Notes: generated by a model from the sequence alone, not told the origin. A stretch of DNA of 64,000 nucleotides from Paracoccaceae bacterium (GCA_020832655.1 JAFIEF010000006.1:21811-85810), one strand, 5' to 3'; positions 9,932-20,819 are shown, counted from the first letter of the stretch. Numbers and translations are program-made.

Positions 9932-10735
9932 ATGACAATGGCGATGATCCGGGTAGAGGATCTGCACAAGCATTTCGGCGGCTTTCATGCCGTTGACGGG
10001 GCCACGCTGGAAATCGAGAAAGGCTCGATCACTGGCTTGATTGGCCCCAATGGCGCCGGAAAAACCACGCTTTTCAATGTAATAGCGGGCGTTCTTGCGC
10101 CTACATCGGGCCGCGTGCTGATGGAAGGCGAAGACATCACCGGCTTGCCGCCGCATGTGTTGTTTTCCAAGGGCTTGCTACGCACATTTCAGATCGCGCA
10201 TGAATTCCATTCCATGACCGTGCGCGAAAACCTGATGATGGTGCCGCCGGGTCAGTCGGGCGAAGACCTGTGGTCGGCCTGGTTTCATGGCGGGCGTGTG
10301 CGCGAAGAAGAAGCGCGCATCCGCGCCCGCGCCGATGAGGTGCTTGAATTCCTGACCATCAGCCATATCGCGGATGAAAAGGCCGGGCAGATTTCCGGCG
10401 GGCAGAAGAAGCTGCTGGAACTTGGCCGGACCATGATGACCGATGCCAAGATCGTCTTTCTTGACGAGGTTGGGGCCGGGGTGAACCGCACGCTGCTGAA
10501 CACCATCGCCGACGCAATTGTCAGGTTGAACAAGGAGCAGGGCTATACCTTCGTCGTGATCGAACATGACATGGATTTCATCGGCCGTATCTGCGATCCG
10601 GTGATCTGCATGGCAGAGGGCAAGGTTCTGGCCGAGGGCACACTTGATGAGATCAAGGCCAATGAACAGGTGATCGAAGCCTATCTGGGCACCGGGTTGA
10701 AGAATAAGGTGATCCAGGAGGTGGGCCATGTGTGA
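9932..10735 (+). CDS. ABC transporter ATP-binding protein, LivG-like
   Basis: Walker A GPNGAGKTTLFNVIAGV, signature ISGGQKKLLELGR, Walker B KIVFLDEVGAGVN. Confidence 0.93.
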   Translation: MTMAMIRVEDLHKHFGGFHAVDGATLEIEKGSITGLIGPNGAGKTTLFNVIAGVLAPTSGRVLMEGEDITGLPPHVLFSKGLLRTFQIAHEFHSMTVRENLMMVPPGQSGEDLWSAWFHGGRVREEEARIRARADEVLEFLTISHIADEKAGQISGGQKKLLELGRTMMTDAKIVFLDEVGAGVNRTLLNTIADAIVRLNKEQGYTFVVIEHDMDFIGRICDPVICMAEGKVLAEGTLDEIKANEQVIEAYLGTGLKNKVIQEVGHV

Positions 10736-11252
10736 TCGCATCATGCCCGTCGCCGCGGCCATCAGCGCGCTGTTGCTGCCCGCAGGGCTGTGGGCCGACA
10801 CATCCCCCTGCCAACCCCTGACAGCCGGTTTCGAGTTGTGCGACGACGCCTGGAGCAGCGCGCGCCGGGTCGCGTTGTCGGATGGGCTGGCGCTGGAAAG
10901 CGGCACGCATTGGCTGGAGGTGTTTGCCCTGCCGCCGGAACTGCCCGCTGACATGTCACTAGATGATCTGATGGACATGATCGAAGCCGAAAATAGCGGT
11001 GATGACGGCTATGAACCCACGCAGTTTCTGGGCCGCGCGGCATTTTCCACGGCGGAACTGAATGCCGTGACGTCAACCTCGAAGGTCGATATGGGCGCGG
11101 GCGAAATGGAATATATGGTGGTGGCGCTGGCAGAGGCCGCGGGGCGGCGCATTATCGTCACGCTTGATACTGGCGGCGACAGCGATGCCGCCGGGCTGCA
11201 GGATCAGACACGCGCAGTGGTGGAAGCGATCCGCCCGGCAACGGGAGGGTAG
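10728..11252 (+). CDS. Hypothetical secreted protein within liv operon
   Basis: 174 aa, overlaps livG stop (translational coupling); signal peptide MCDRIMPVAAAISALLLPAGLWA; no recognised domain. Confidence 0.7.
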   Translation: MCDRIMPVAAAISALLLPAGLWADTSPCQPLTAGFELCDDAWSSARRVALSDGLALESGTHWLEVFALPPELPADMSLDDLMDMIEAENSGDDGYEPTQFLGRAAFSTAELNAVTSTSKVDMGAGEMEYMVVALAEAAGRRIIVTLDTGGDSDAAGLQDQTRAVVEAIRPATGG

Positions 11253-11255
11253 GGG

Positions 11256-11966
11256 ATGGCGGAACCTTTCTTGATCGGTGAAGCAATGACCGGCGGTTAT
11301 GGCGGGGCTGATATCCTGCATGATTGTACCATTGCGGTGGAAAAGGGCGAAATCGCCGTGATTGTCGGCCCCAACGGGGCCGGGAAATCCACCGCGATGA
11401 AGGCCGTGTTCGGCATGCTGGACCTGCGCAAGGGGTCAGTGCGGCTGGATGGCCAGGAGATCAGCGGGCTGTCGCCCCAGGCCCGCGTGGCCAAGGGCAT
11501 GGGTTTTGTGCCCCAGACCAACAACATCTTCCCTTCGATGACAGTGGAAGAAAACCTTGAAATGGGCGCTTTCATCCGCACCGACGACATCCGTGAAACA
11601 ATGGCCCAGATCTATGATCTGTTCCCGATCCTGCGCGACAAGCGCCGTCAGGCGGCGGGGGAATTGTCGGGCGGGCAGCGCCAGCAGGTCGCTGTCGGGC
11701 GCGCGCTGATGACCCGGCCCTCGGTTCTTATGCTGGACGAACCCACTGCCGGGGTCAGCCCGATCGTGATGGATGAGCTGTTCGACCGCATCATCGAGAT
11801 CGCCCGCACCGGCATATCCATTCTGATGGTGGAACAGAATGCCCGTCAGGCGCTGAACATCGCCGACAAGGGCTATGTGCTGGTGCAGGGTGAAAATCGT
11901 TACACGGATACGGGCGCGGCGCTGCTGGCCGACCCTGAAGTCCGCAAGAGCTTTTTGGGGGGCTAA
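11256..11966 (+). CDS. ABC transporter ATP-binding protein, LivF-like
   Basis: VGPNGAGKSTAMKAVFG; LSGGQRQQVAVGRALMTRPSVLMLDEPTAGVSP; VEQNARQAL. Confidence 0.94.
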   Translation: MAEPFLIGEAMTGGYGGADILHDCTIAVEKGEIAVIVGPNGAGKSTAMKAVFGMLDLRKGSVRLDGQEISGLSPQARVAKGMGFVPQTNNIFPSMTVEENLEMGAFIRTDDIRETMAQIYDLFPILRDKRRQAAGELSGGQRQQVAVGRALMTRPSVLMLDEPTAGVSPIVMDELFDRIIEIARTGISILMVEQNARQALNIADKGYVLVQGENRYTDTGAALLADPEVRKSFLGG

Positions 11967-11971
11967 GGCTG

Positions 11972-12982
11972 ATGGAACCGCTAAACGCGCTGATAAGCCT
12001 GTCGAATTTCATGCTGATCCCGGCCCTGGCCTATGGCAGCCAGCTGGCGCTGGGGGCGCTGGGGATCACGCTGATCTTTTCCATCCTGCGTTTCGCGCAT
12101 TTCGCGCATGGCGACACGATGGCGCTTGGCACCGCCGCCGTGATCGGGGGCACCCTGTTCCTACAAGCGCAAGGGGTGTCGATTGACCCGCTGCCCACGG
12201 CGCTGCTGGCAATTCCCATCGGCATTGTCGTCATGGTGCTGTATCTGCTGGCCGCCGACAGGCTTGTCTACAAGTATTTCCGAAAGGTGAAGGCCAAGCC
12301 GCTGACCTTCGTGATGGCCAGCCTTGGGGTGATGTTCGTCACCAACGGGATCACCCGGCTGTTCATGGGCGTGGGTGAAACCCGCTTCGAGGATGGCCAG
12401 CGTTTCCTGTTCACGGTGCGCGAATTCCGCGACTTCACCGGTATGGCAGAGGGGATGGCGCTGCGCAGCGCGCAAGCCATCACCATCATCACCGCGCTGA
12501 TTGTCATGGTGGTGCTGTTCTGGTTTCTGAACCGCACCCGCGCGGGCAAGTCGATGCGCGCCTATTCCGACAATGAGGATCTGGCGCTCTTGTCGGGCAT
12601 CAACCCCGAACGGGTGGTGGTCATCACCTGGACGATCACCGCGATCCTGCTGGTACTGGCAGGTACGCTTTACGGGCTGGACAAGGGCTTTCGGCCCTTC
12701 AACTACTTCCAGCTTCTGCTGCCAATGTTTGCCGCCGCCATCCTTGGCGGGCTTGGTTCGCCCATCGGGGCAATTGTCGGCGCCTATGTCGTGGCCTTTG
12801 CCGAACTGGGCATCACCTATGCCTGGCGGCGTGTCTTCAGCTATCTGATGCCCGAAGGGCTGGAGCCGACATCGATGATGCAGCTTCTGCCGGTTGACTA
12901 CAAATTCGCTGTGACCTTCGCGATCCTTGTCATCGTGTTGCTGTTCCGCCCGACCGGTATCTTCAAGGGGAAAGTGATATGA
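11972..12982 (+). CDS. Branched-chain amino acid ABC transporter permease, LivH-like
   Basis: Multi-TM; LGALGITLIFSILRFAHFAHGDTMALG; AAAILGGLGSPIGAIVGAYVV. Confidence 0.92.
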   Translation: MEPLNALISLSNFMLIPALAYGSQLALGALGITLIFSILRFAHFAHGDTMALGTAAVIGGTLFLQAQGVSIDPLPTALLAIPIGIVVMVLYLLAADRLVYKYFRKVKAKPLTFVMASLGVMFVTNGITRLFMGVGETRFEDGQRFLFTVREFRDFTGMAEGMALRSAQAITIITALIVMVVLFWFLNRTRAGKSMRAYSDNEDLALLSGINPERVVVITWTITAILLVLAGTLYGLDKGFRPFNYFQLLLPMFAAAILGGLGSPIGAIVGAYVVAFAELGITYAWRRVFSYLMPEGLEPTSMMQLLPVDYKFAVTFAILVIVLLFRPTGIFKGKVI

Positions 12983-14283
12983 GCCTGACCGCGCGCGATC
13001 TGGGGTTGTTCGCCATCATGGGGGCCGTGCTGGCAATGGTGGCAATGTTCCAAAGCCCCCAACTGGCTGTCACCATCCTGAATATGAGCCTGATCTCGGC
13101 CATCATGGCGCTTGGGGTGAACATGCAATGGGGCTATGCCGGGCTGTTCAATGTGGGCATCATGGGCTTTACCGCCGTGGGCGGGCTGGCGGTTGTGCTG
13201 ATTGCGCAGCCGCCTGTGCCCGAAGCCTGGGCCGCGGGGGGCTTGGGGGTTCTGCTGGGGCTGATGCTGGGGGTTGCGACCATTCTGGCAGCGGTGATCG
13301 TCTACAAGAAGATGACACCCGGCAAGCTGCGCGGCCTGGCGATTTTCGGGGTCTTGCTGGTGGGCTATCTGGTCACTGCGAAGATCTTCGGCCCGGCCAA
13401 ACAGGCGGTGCAGGCCGTGAACCCTGCATCAGAGGGCTATCTGGGCGGGGCCGGGCTGCCGGTTATCATGGCCTGGCCGGTCGGTGCCGTCTTTGCCGCC
13501 GGGATTGCCTGGGTGATCGGCAAGATCAGCCTTGGCCTGCGCTCGGATTATCTGGCGATTGCAACGCTGGGGATTTCAGAGATTGTCATCGCAGTGCTTA
13601 AGCATGAACGCTGGCTGGCGCGCGGGGTGAACAATGTCACCGGCATCGACCGCCCGGTGCCGCGGCCTGTTGACCTGCAGCCTGTGCCCTGGGTGCAATC
13701 GCTGGCGGACACCCTGGGCTGGAGTCTGTCGCAAACCGCATCGGTGATTTCAGGACTGGGATACAGCGCATTGTTCCTGATCGTGCTGGCGATGCTGATC
13801 TGGCTGGCTGAACGCGCGCTGAATTCACCCTGGGGCCGGATGATGCGCGCCATTCGCGACAACGAGGTGTCGGCCCGCGCGATGGGCAAGGATGTCACCC
13901 GCCGCCATTTGATGATCTTCGTGCTGGGGTCTGGCGTATGTGGCCTTGCTGGCGCGATGATGGTGTCGATGGATGGCCAGTTGACGCCCGGCAGCTATGA
14001 GCCGTTGCGCTTCACCTTCCTGGTCTGGGTGATGGTGATTGTGGGCGGATCCGGCAATAACTGGGGCTCGGTGCTGGGGGCGTTTGTGATCTGGTTCCTG
14101 TGGGTGCAGGTCGAACCGGCGGGGCGCTGGTTCATGGATCTGGCGACATCGGGCATGGCGGCAGACAGCGATCTGCGCCAGCATCTGCTGGGGTCTGCGG
14201 CCTATATGCGGCTTCTGACGATGGGGGTGGCGCTGCTGTTGATGCTGCGCTTTGCGCCGCGGGGGCTGATCCCGGAACGCTGA
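12979..14283 (+). CDS. Branched-chain amino acid ABC transporter permease, LivM-like
   Basis: Multi-TM; WGYAGLFNVGIMGF; LRSDYLAIATLGISEI; GRMMRAIRDNEVSARAMGKDV. Confidence 0.92.
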   Translation: MSLTARDLGLFAIMGAVLAMVAMFQSPQLAVTILNMSLISAIMALGVNMQWGYAGLFNVGIMGFTAVGGLAVVLIAQPPVPEAWAAGGLGVLLGLMLGVATILAAVIVYKKMTPGKLRGLAIFGVLLVGYLVTAKIFGPAKQAVQAVNPASEGYLGGAGLPVIMAWPVGAVFAAGIAWVIGKISLGLRSDYLAIATLGISEIVIAVLKHERWLARGVNNVTGIDRPVPRPVDLQPVPWVQSLADTLGWSLSQTASVISGLGYSALFLIVLAMLIWLAERALNSPWGRMMRAIRDNEVSARAMGKDVTRRHLMIFVLGSGVCGLAGAMMVSMDGQLTPGSYEPLRFTFLVWVMVIVGGSGNNWGSVLGAFVIWFLWVQVEPAGRWFMDLATSGMAADSDLRQHLLGSAAYMRLLTMGVALLLMLRFAPRGLIPER

Positions 14284-14894
14284 TGGCGCTGCGCAGCGCG
14301 CCTTGTGCGATCCTGCTGCCTGCAGCAGGGTCGTCACGCCGGATGCAGGGGGCGGACAAGCTGTTGATGCCCTTGCATGATGGCGTGCCAATCCTGCATC
14401 ATGTCGCCCGGATTGCCGCGGCTGTAGCGTCGCATGTCGCGGTGACATTGCGCCCTGAAGACATGGCGCGCGCGGCGGCGCTGAACGGGCTGGCCCTGAC
14501 GCGGCTGCGCGTGGCGAAGGCGCAGGAAGGCATGGCGGCAAGCCTGCGCGCGGGCGCGGCCTGGGCGCTGCAATATCCGGTCGACGCGCTGATGATCGCG
14601 CTGCCGGATATGCCGGATGTGACGCAGGCCGATTTCCGGGCGCTGATCGCCGCGCAAGCCCTGCATCCGCGCCAGCCCCTGCGCGCCGCCAGCAATGACA
14701 TGCAGCCAGGCCATCCGGTAATCCTGCCGCGTGCGTTATTGCCGGAACTTCTGCATCTGAGCGGTGATCGGGGCGCGGCCTCGGTCCTGAAGGCGCATCC
14801 GCCACGGCTGCACGCCTTGCAGGGAAGGCGCGCGCTGAGCGATCTGGACAGTCCAGAGGATTGGGAAAGATGGCGTGCAGGGCAAGAGAACTGA
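14283..14894 (+). CDS. MobA/MocA-like nucleotidyltransferase family protein
   Basis: Start ATG overlaps livM stop (TGATG); MALRSAPCAILLPAAGSSRRMQGADKLL (GxGxSxRMG-type NTP-transferase motif); IALPDMPDVTQADF. Confidence 0.8.
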   Translation: MALRSAPCAILLPAAGSSRRMQGADKLLMPLHDGVPILHHVARIAAAVASHVAVTLRPEDMARAAALNGLALTRLRVAKAQEGMAASLRAGAAWALQYPVDALMIALPDMPDVTQADFRALIAAQALHPRQPLRAASNDMQPGHPVILPRALLPELLHLSGDRGAASVLKAHPPRLHALQGRRALSDLDSPEDWERWRAGQEN

Positions 14895-14935
14895 GCCAGC
14901 CCGCAGCGACGCCTGCCAGCGCAGCCGCGGTAGTG

Positions 14936-14966
14936 TCGCATCGGGGACAATGCGCCCCCGATGCGA
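14936..14966. terminator. Strong hairpin between convergent genes (bidirectional terminator-like)
   Basis: TCGCATCGGGG-acaatgcgc-CCCCGATGCGA perfect 11-bp stem, no T-run. Confidence 0.5.
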
Positions 14967-14972
14967 TAACTC

Positions 14973-16304
14973 TCAGGCCAGCATCGTGACCGGGTTTTCC
15001 AGAAGCGTCACGACTTCCTTCAGGAATTCCGCCCCCAGCGCGCCATCGATCACACGGTGATCGACCGACAGCGTCATCGACATGACTGTGGCGACCTTCA
15101 ATTCGCCATCCGCGCCGACAACGGGCTTCTTCAGCCCCGCCCCCACGGCCAGGATCGAGCCATGCGGCGGGTTGATCACGGCATCGAAATTCTCGATCCC
15201 GAACATGCCCAGATTGGAGATTGCCATCGACCCGCCGACATATTCATGCGGGGCAAGTTTCTTGCTACGGGCGCGACCGGCCAGATCCTTCATCTCTGCC
15301 GAGAGGGCCGAGAGGGATTTGAGATGCGCGTCCTTCAGCACCGGTGTGAACAACCCACCTTCGACCGCGACCGCCACGGCCACATCCGATGGTTTGAGCT
15401 TCAGCATCCGGTCGCCCGCCCACACTGCGTTGCAGCCCGGCACCGCCTGAAGCGCCATTGCACAGGCCTTGATGATGAAGTCATTGACCGACAGCTTCAC
15501 CCCGCGCGCTTCGAGTTGCTTGTTAAGATCAGCGCGGAATTTCATCAGCGCATCAAGCTGCACCTCTCGGCGCAGATAGAAGTGCGGGATGGTCTGCTTG
15601 GCTTCGGTCAGCCGCGCCGCGACCGTCTTGCGCATCCCGTCAAGCGCGACTTCTTCATATTCGCGGCCTTCATACATGCGCGCGACCTGATCTGCGTTCG
15701 GTCCCGCGGCCAGCGCTGCCTTGGCGGGGGCCGCAGCAGCCGCGGGGGCAGGGGCTGCAGCCGGTGCTGCCTGTGCAGGGGCCGCACCCGGCCTGGCGCT
15801 TTCGACATCGGCCTTGACGATACGGCCATGCGGGCCGCTGCCGGTGATCTGCGTCAGATCCAGCCCTTTTTCCGCCGCGATCCGGCGCGCGAGCGGCGAG
15901 GCGAGGACGCGCTTGCCACCGGCAACCGGGGCAGGGGGGACGGGCGCGGCAGAGCCCCCTGCGCTGTTAGTATTGGGGGCCGCTTTCGCGCCCGTGTCGG
16001 CCTTGGCGGCCTCCGGCGCGGCCGCAGCCACCGGGGCACTGTCGATGTCATCGGCTGATTCGCCGTCCTCCAGCAACACGGCAATCGGCGTGTTGACCTT
16101 GACGCCTTCGCTGCCGGCTTCGATCAGGATCTTGCCGATCACACCTTCATCGACGGCTTCGAATTCCATCGTTGCCTTGTCGGTCTCGATCTCGGCAATG
16201 ATGTCGCCTGAACTGACCGTGTCGCCTTCCTTGACCAGCCATTTCGCCAGCGTGCCTTCTTCCATAGTGGGCGAGAGGGCGGGCATCAGAATTTCAGTGG
16301 GCAT
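14973..16304 (-). CDS. pdhC: Pyruvate dehydrogenase E2, dihydrolipoamide acetyltransferase
   Basis: [22 protein letters not shown] lipoyl domain ([10 protein letters not shown]), E3/E1-binding domain, C-terminal [14 protein letters not shown]. Confidence 0.96.
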   Translation of the reverse strand: MPTEILMPALSPTMEEGTLAKWLVKEGDTVSSGDIIAEIETDKATMEFEAVDEGVIGKILIEAGSEGVKVNTPIAVLLEDGESADDIDSAPVAAAAPEAAKADTGAKAAPNTNSAGGSAAPVPPAPVAGGKRVLASPLARRIAAEKGLDLTQITGSGPHGRIVKADVESARPGAAPAQAAPAAAPAPAAAAAPAKAALAAGPNADQVARMYEGREYEEVALDGMRKTVAARLTEAKQTIPHFYLRREVQLDALMKFRADLNKQLEARGVKLSVNDFIIKACAMALQAVPGCNAVWAGDRMLKLKPSDVAVAVAVEGGLFTPVLKDAHLKSLSALSAEMKDLAGRARSKKLAPHEYVGGSMAISNLGMFGIENFDAVINPPHGSILAVGAGLKKPVVGADGELKVATVMSMTLSVDHRVIDGALGAEFLKEVVTLLENPVTMLA

Positions 16305-16318
16305 GTTCTTTCCCCCCT

Positions 16319-17704
16319 TCAGCGATAGGTGACCTTGCGCACGGCTTCGATGACTTCATCGACCGTGACAAGCGCCAGCTTTTCGAGATTGGCCGCATAG
16401 GGCATGGGCACATCCTTGCCGGTCAGGTTGATGACCGGCGCATCGAGATAGTCAAAGGCCTGCTGCATAACCACCGAAGTGATGTAATTGCCGACCGAGG
16501 ATTGCGGGAAGCCTTCCTCGACTGTGACCAGACGGTTGGTCTTCATCACCGAGGCCAGGATCGCGTCGGTATCCATCGGGCGGATGGTGCGCAGATCGAT
16601 CACCTCGGCGCTGATACCGTCCGCGGCCAGCTTCTCTGCTGCGTCCAGCGCATAGGTCATGCCGATGCCGAAGCTGACAATGGTCACATCGCTGCCTTCG
16701 CGCCAGATCTTGGCCTTGCCGAAGGGCACAGTGAAATCATCAAGCACCGGCACCTCGAAGCTGCGGCCATAGAGGATTTCGTTTTCAAGGAAAATCACCG
16801 GGTTGGGGTCGCGGATCGCAGTTTTCAAAAGCCCTTTGGCGTCAGCCGCCGAATAGGGCATCACGACCTTCAGGCCGGGGATCTGGCTATACCATGCGGC
16901 ATAACACTGGCTGTGCTGCGCGCCCACCCGCGCTGCCGCGCCATTGGGGCCACGGAAGACGATGGGACAGCCCATCTGCCCGCCCGACATGTAGAGCGTC
17001 TTGGCCGCAGAGTTGATGATGTGGTCGATCGCCTGCATGGCGAAGTTGAAGGTCATGAATTCGACAATGGGCCGCAGCCCGCCAAAGGCCGCACCGACCC
17101 CGATCCCGGCAAAGCCATGTTCGGTGATCGGCGTGTCGATCACGCGGCGCGCGCCGAATTCATCAAGCAGCCCCTGGGTGATCTTGTAGGCGCCCTGATA
17201 TTCGGCGACCTCCTCGCCCATCACGAAAACTTCGTCTGCGGCACGCATTTCCTCTGCCATCGCATCGCGCAGCGCCTCGCGCACGGTCTGGGTCTTCATC
17301 TCGGTGCCGTCGGGCCAGTCTGGCGAAGTGTCGACTTTGGGCGCGGCAGGCGGCGCGGCCGTCGCGGAGCCCCCTGCGGGGGCCGCCTTGACGCCCGCGT
17401 CAGCCGCTGGGGCAGCGGCTTCCGGCGCCGCCGCGCTGTCAGCGATATCGTCAGCGCTTTCACCTTCGTCCAGCAGCACTGCGATGGCAGTGTTGACCTT
17501 GACGCCTTCAGTGCCGGCTTCGATCAGGATCTTGCCGATCACACCTTCATCGACGGCTTCGAATTCCATCGTTGCCTTGTCGGTCTCGATCTCGGCAATG
17601 ATGTCGCCTGAACTGACCGTGTCGCCTTCCTTGACCAGCCATTTCGCCAGCGTGCCTTCTTCCATTGTCGGAGAGAGTGCGGGCATCAGTATTTCGGTTG
17701 CCAT
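16319..17704 (-). CDS. pdhB: Pyruvate dehydrogenase E1 component beta subunit with N-terminal lipoyl domain
   Basis: [17 protein letters not shown] lipoyl domain fused to E1-beta ([19 protein letters not shown]...); start at internal ATG 17704. Confidence 0.96.
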   Translation of the reverse strand: MATEILMPALSPTMEEGTLAKWLVKEGDTVSSGDIIAEIETDKATMEFEAVDEGVIGKILIEAGTEGVKVNTAIAVLLDEGESADDIADSAAAPEAAAPAADAGVKAAPAGGSATAAPPAAPKVDTSPDWPDGTEMKTQTVREALRDAMAEEMRAADEVFVMGEEVAEYQGAYKITQGLLDEFGARRVIDTPITEHGFAGIGVGAAFGGLRPIVEFMTFNFAMQAIDHIINSAAKTLYMSGGQMGCPIVFRGPNGAAARVGAQHSQCYAAWYSQIPGLKVVMPYSAADAKGLLKTAIRDPNPVIFLENEILYGRSFEVPVLDDFTVPFGKAKIWREGSDVTIVSFGIGMTYALDAAEKLAADGISAEVIDLRTIRPMDTDAILASVMKTNRLVTVEEGFPQSSVGNYITSVVMQQAFDYLDAPVINLTGKDVPMPYAANLEKLALVTVDEVIEAVRKVTYR

Positions 17705-17718
17705 TCTTCTTGTCCCCC

Positions 17719-18729
17719 TCAAGCCTGTTGCGGCACGCTGTCCGCATAGATATCGGTCCACAGCTCTTCGAGCGCGGGTTCCGGGCTGTCCTGCGAGAAT
17801 TGCGCGGCCTCGTTGACGACGGATTTGATGTCCTTGTCGATGGCCTTCAGGTCGTCTTCTGACGCGTGCTTGCCCGAAAGCAGCAGATCGCGCACATGTT
17901 CGATGGCATCGCGTTCGGCGCGCATTTTCTGCACCTCGTCGCGGGTGCGATACTTGGCCGGGTCCGACATCGAATGGCCCCGATAGCGATAGGTCATAAC
18001 CTCAAGAATATACGGCCCCTTGCCTGCGCGGCAATGCGCCACTGCCTTTTCGCCAGCGGCCTTCACTGCCAGAACATCCATGCCGTCCACTTCTTCGCCC
18101 TTGATGCCATAGGCGGCCCCGCGTTCCCACAGGCTGGGCGATTTCGTGGCGCGCTGGACACTGGTGCCCATTGCGTATTTGTTGTTTTCGATCACGAAGA
18201 TGACGGGCAGATCCCACAGCATTGCCATGTTGTAGGTTTCATAAACCTGGCCCTGATTGGCCGCACCATCGCCGAAATAGGTGAAGGTGACATTGTCATT
18301 GCCCTTGTATTTGTCGCTGAAGGCCAGCCCGGCGCCCAGTGGCACCTGCGCGCCGACGATCCCGTGCCCGCCATAGAAATGCTTTTCCTTGGAGAACATG
18401 TGCATCGAGCCGCCCTTGCCCTTGGAATAGCCGCCCTCGCGCCCGGTCAGTTCGGCCATCACACCCTTGGGGTCCATGCCGCAGGCCAGCATATGGCCAT
18501 GATCGCGGTAAGAGGTGACGCGCTTGTCGCCTTCCTTCGCGGCCGCTTCCAGCCCGACGACGACAGCTTCTTGCCCGATATACAGATGACAGAACCCGCC
18601 GATCAGCCCCATGCCGTATAGCTGGCCGGCCTTTTCCTCGAATCGCCGGATCAGCAGCATGTCGCGGTAATAGCCAAGCAACTCTTCGGCGGACACATTC
18701 GGTTTTGAAGCGGATTTTCGTGTGGCCAT
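17719..18729 (-). CDS. pdhA: Pyruvate dehydrogenase E1 component alpha subunit
   Basis: [48 protein letters not shown] motif; [15 protein letters not shown]. Confidence 0.96.
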   Translation of the reverse strand: MATRKSASKPNVSAEELLGYYRDMLLIRRFEEKAGQLYGMGLIGGFCHLYIGQEAVVVGLEAAAKEGDKRVTSYRDHGHMLACGMDPKGVMAELTGREGGYSKGKGGSMHMFSKEKHFYGGHGIVGAQVPLGAGLAFSDKYKGNDNVTFTYFGDGAANQGQVYETYNMAMLWDLPVIFVIENNKYAMGTSVQRATKSPSLWERGAAYGIKGEEVDGMDVLAVKAAGEKAVAHCRAGKGPYILEVMTYRYRGHSMSDPAKYRTRDEVQKMRAERDAIEHVRDLLLSGKHASEDDLKAIDKDIKSVVNEAAQFSQDSPEPALEELWTDIYADSVPQQA

Positions 18730-18850
18730 TCCGGCATCCCTCCCGTTCAGAAATGATAGTTCAACGTTAAACAATCTAATAGCGCAAATCTTTTTCCGTG
18801 GCGAGTGTTTTTCGACATCCCTGCCATGCGCAAGGCGCAACGCAGCGCAG

Positions 18851-19723
18851 TCAGACAGGTTTTGCGATCAGCAGATCGGTGGGTGGGTCGCGCATCAGGT
18901 CGCGCGCGTAATTGCCAAGGCTGGTCGCGTCACGCCCCGAATGGCTGCCCAGAACGACCAGATCGGGCTGCAATTCCTGAATGCGGAATTGCAAAACCTC
19001 ATGCACACCACCAGGCACGATTTCGGGCAGGTGCAGTTTGTCGGGCACCCCGTCAAGCCGCATGAAGGCGCTGCGCAGCAACTTCGCCTCGGTCATGGTG
19101 GCGCAGGTTTCAGGCTCGGCCTGCGGCAGTTTCTCACTGAGCGGCAGTTGCAGCGCGTGGATGGCGTGCAGTTCGGCCCCTGGGGCGATGATCGCGGCCA
19201 TGCGTAGTGCTTCAGCCGAGGCGGGGGCAAAGGTGATCGCCCCCAGAACCCGACGATAGGGCAGGGGGGCATTGCGGTCATGGGCAATCAGCACCGGGCA
19301 GGGCACATCAAGGGTGATCCGTTCCATCGTGGTGCTGCGCAGGACTTCCAGCACCGCGCGGGGCTTGTGCAGGCCCATGATCAGCAGATCCGCCGAATAC
19401 TGGCGGGCCAGATCGGCAATGACCTTTTCCGGCGCCCCCGATACACCATGCAGGCTGATATCCAGCCCCGGATAGGCTGCGGCAAGCTGCGTCAGCGCGT
19501 CGCTGGCCTGTTCCTCGGTCCGGGGGACGCGGCGCGATTTCCGCAGGCGCGGTGCCAGCGCCTTGGGCCGTCCAACAGCATGAGCCAGCACCACCCGACA
19601 GCCCAGCGACCGGGCCAGTGCCGCCGCGCGCGCCATCACAGCATCGGAGCGCGCGGTAAAGTCAGTCGCGGCAAGAATGGTGTTGATCGCTCTCACAGCG
19701 CGCTCCGGCATTTGGGTCAACAA
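18851..19723 (-). CDS. Universal stress protein family protein (tandem USP domains)
   Basis: INTILAATDFTARSDAVMARAAALARSLGCRVVLAHAVG; DLLIMGLHKPR; second domain ending DLVVLGSHSGRDATSLGNYARDLMRDPPTDLLIAKPV. Confidence 0.85.
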   Translation of the reverse strand: MLTQMPERAVRAINTILAATDFTARSDAVMARAAALARSLGCRVVLAHAVGRPKALAPRLRKSRRVPRTEEQASDALTQLAAAYPGLDISLHGVSGAPEKVIADLARQYSADLLIMGLHKPRAVLEVLRSTTMERITLDVPCPVLIAHDRNAPLPYRRVLGAITFAPASAEALRMAAIIAPGAELHAIHALQLPLSEKLPQAEPETCATMTEAKLLRSAFMRLDGVPDKLHLPEIVPGGVHEVLQFRIQELQPDLVVLGSHSGRDATSLGNYARDLMRDPPTDLLIAKPV

Positions 19724-19808
19724 TCGATACGCTTAGCAGATCAAACGCGGCGCGTCACTTTCCTTTGCAGACCCTTCGGCAGTGGGCAAGCACTGCAATG
19801 CCCCCAAT

Positions 19809-20819
19809 TCAGCGCTGCAACAACCTTGCTCTGGTCGCAGCCGTCATTATTGAGCGGGGCAGATTCTGGGCGAAGTGGGCATGTTGGTCAAGATCGGGGA
19901 AACGCCGTTCCAGATCACTCTGCAATGCGGCCGGAAGCTGCGTCATGGTCGCGCGGGACACCAGCAGGCTTTCCATCGGAACCCCTTCGGCATAGATGAT
20001 CTGATGCGTGTCGAAGGCCAGCGCGTGATAGGTGACAAAGCCGGTTTCGCGCTGTTCGATCCCACCGGAGCCGACAAGGAACTGCGCCTGTATCAGCACC
20101 TCGGCGCGCTGACCCAGCTTGTTGTCGCCGCGTTGATAAAGGAATATCCGTTGGCGCGGCGCCAGTGTCAGCGGGGCCAGATTTCCCAGCACCCCGGCGG
20201 GGAAGATCACCGGGGCGGATTGGCCATGTCCGCGCAGCGAGACCTGCCCGACCCAGCGCAGCGGCTGCGCACCATGATCGCGCGTCAGCACCTTCACGCC
20301 CGGTGTCAGATCCTCGATCGGAACAAGCTGTCCGTCCGCAAGCGTGATACGGGTGCCAGTGCCGAAACAGCCCAGAACAGTCTGCGCCAAAAGCAACGCC
20401 GCGCCTTCGGTCTTCACCTCTATCAAGGCATAGCCCAGACCCGCGCGTATCGGGTTGAGCGGTAGCAGAAAACCATGCCCGGCAATGCTTAGCGCGACCA
20501 ATTCGACAATCTCGCCATCATTTGCCATCAACAGGATGCGCCCTTCGGGGCGAACCACACCACCCGATGGCAGGGCGGGCGATATGCCCGGATCATCCTG
20601 CACAAGCGTTATCGGGTCGCCCAGATCCAGCGTCAGACTGCGCGCCACCCCGTCAGAACACAGCGTGTAGATGTCGCCTTCGGCGCAGGTGGCAAGACTG
20701 CCCATGCTGTCACCGTCATTGACACCCCATGTGGCGATGAAATCCGCCCTGGGAAATACATCGCAATGATACAGCGTCACGCCACGCGGCCTTTGCGAAA
20801 CAGATGTGGCGGTATTCAT
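19809..20819 (-). CDS. Hint (Hedgehog/intein) domain-containing protein
   Basis: CFGTGTRITLADGQLVPIEDLTPGVKVLTRDHGAQPLRWVG is a typical Hint_2 core. Confidence 0.85.
   Translation of the reverse strand: MNTATSVSQRPRGVTLYHCDVFPRADFIATWGVNDGDSMGSLATCAEGDIYTLCSDGVARSLTLDLGDPITLVQDDPGISPALPSGGVVRPEGRILLMANDGEIVELVALSIAGHGFLLPLNPIRAGLGYALIEVKTEGAALLLAQTVLGCFGTGTRITLADGQLVPIEDLTPGVKVLTRDHGAQPLRWVGQVSLRGHGQSAPVIFPAGVLGNLAPLTLAPRQRIFLYQRGDNKLGQRAEVLIQAQFLVGSGGIEQRETGFVTYHALAFDTHQIIYAEGVPMESLLVSRATMTQLPAALQSDLERRFPDLDQHAHFAQNLPRSIMTAATRARLLQR

Noticed and set aside
7651-9969. 772-aa minus-strand ORF
   Set aside because: Antisense to guaA and the substrate-binding protein gene; spans their intergenic gap, no recognisable domain
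18763-18781. Possible CtrA box near pdhA (gttaaacaatctaat)
   Set aside because: TTAA-N6-TAAT spacing and second half do not match the pattern
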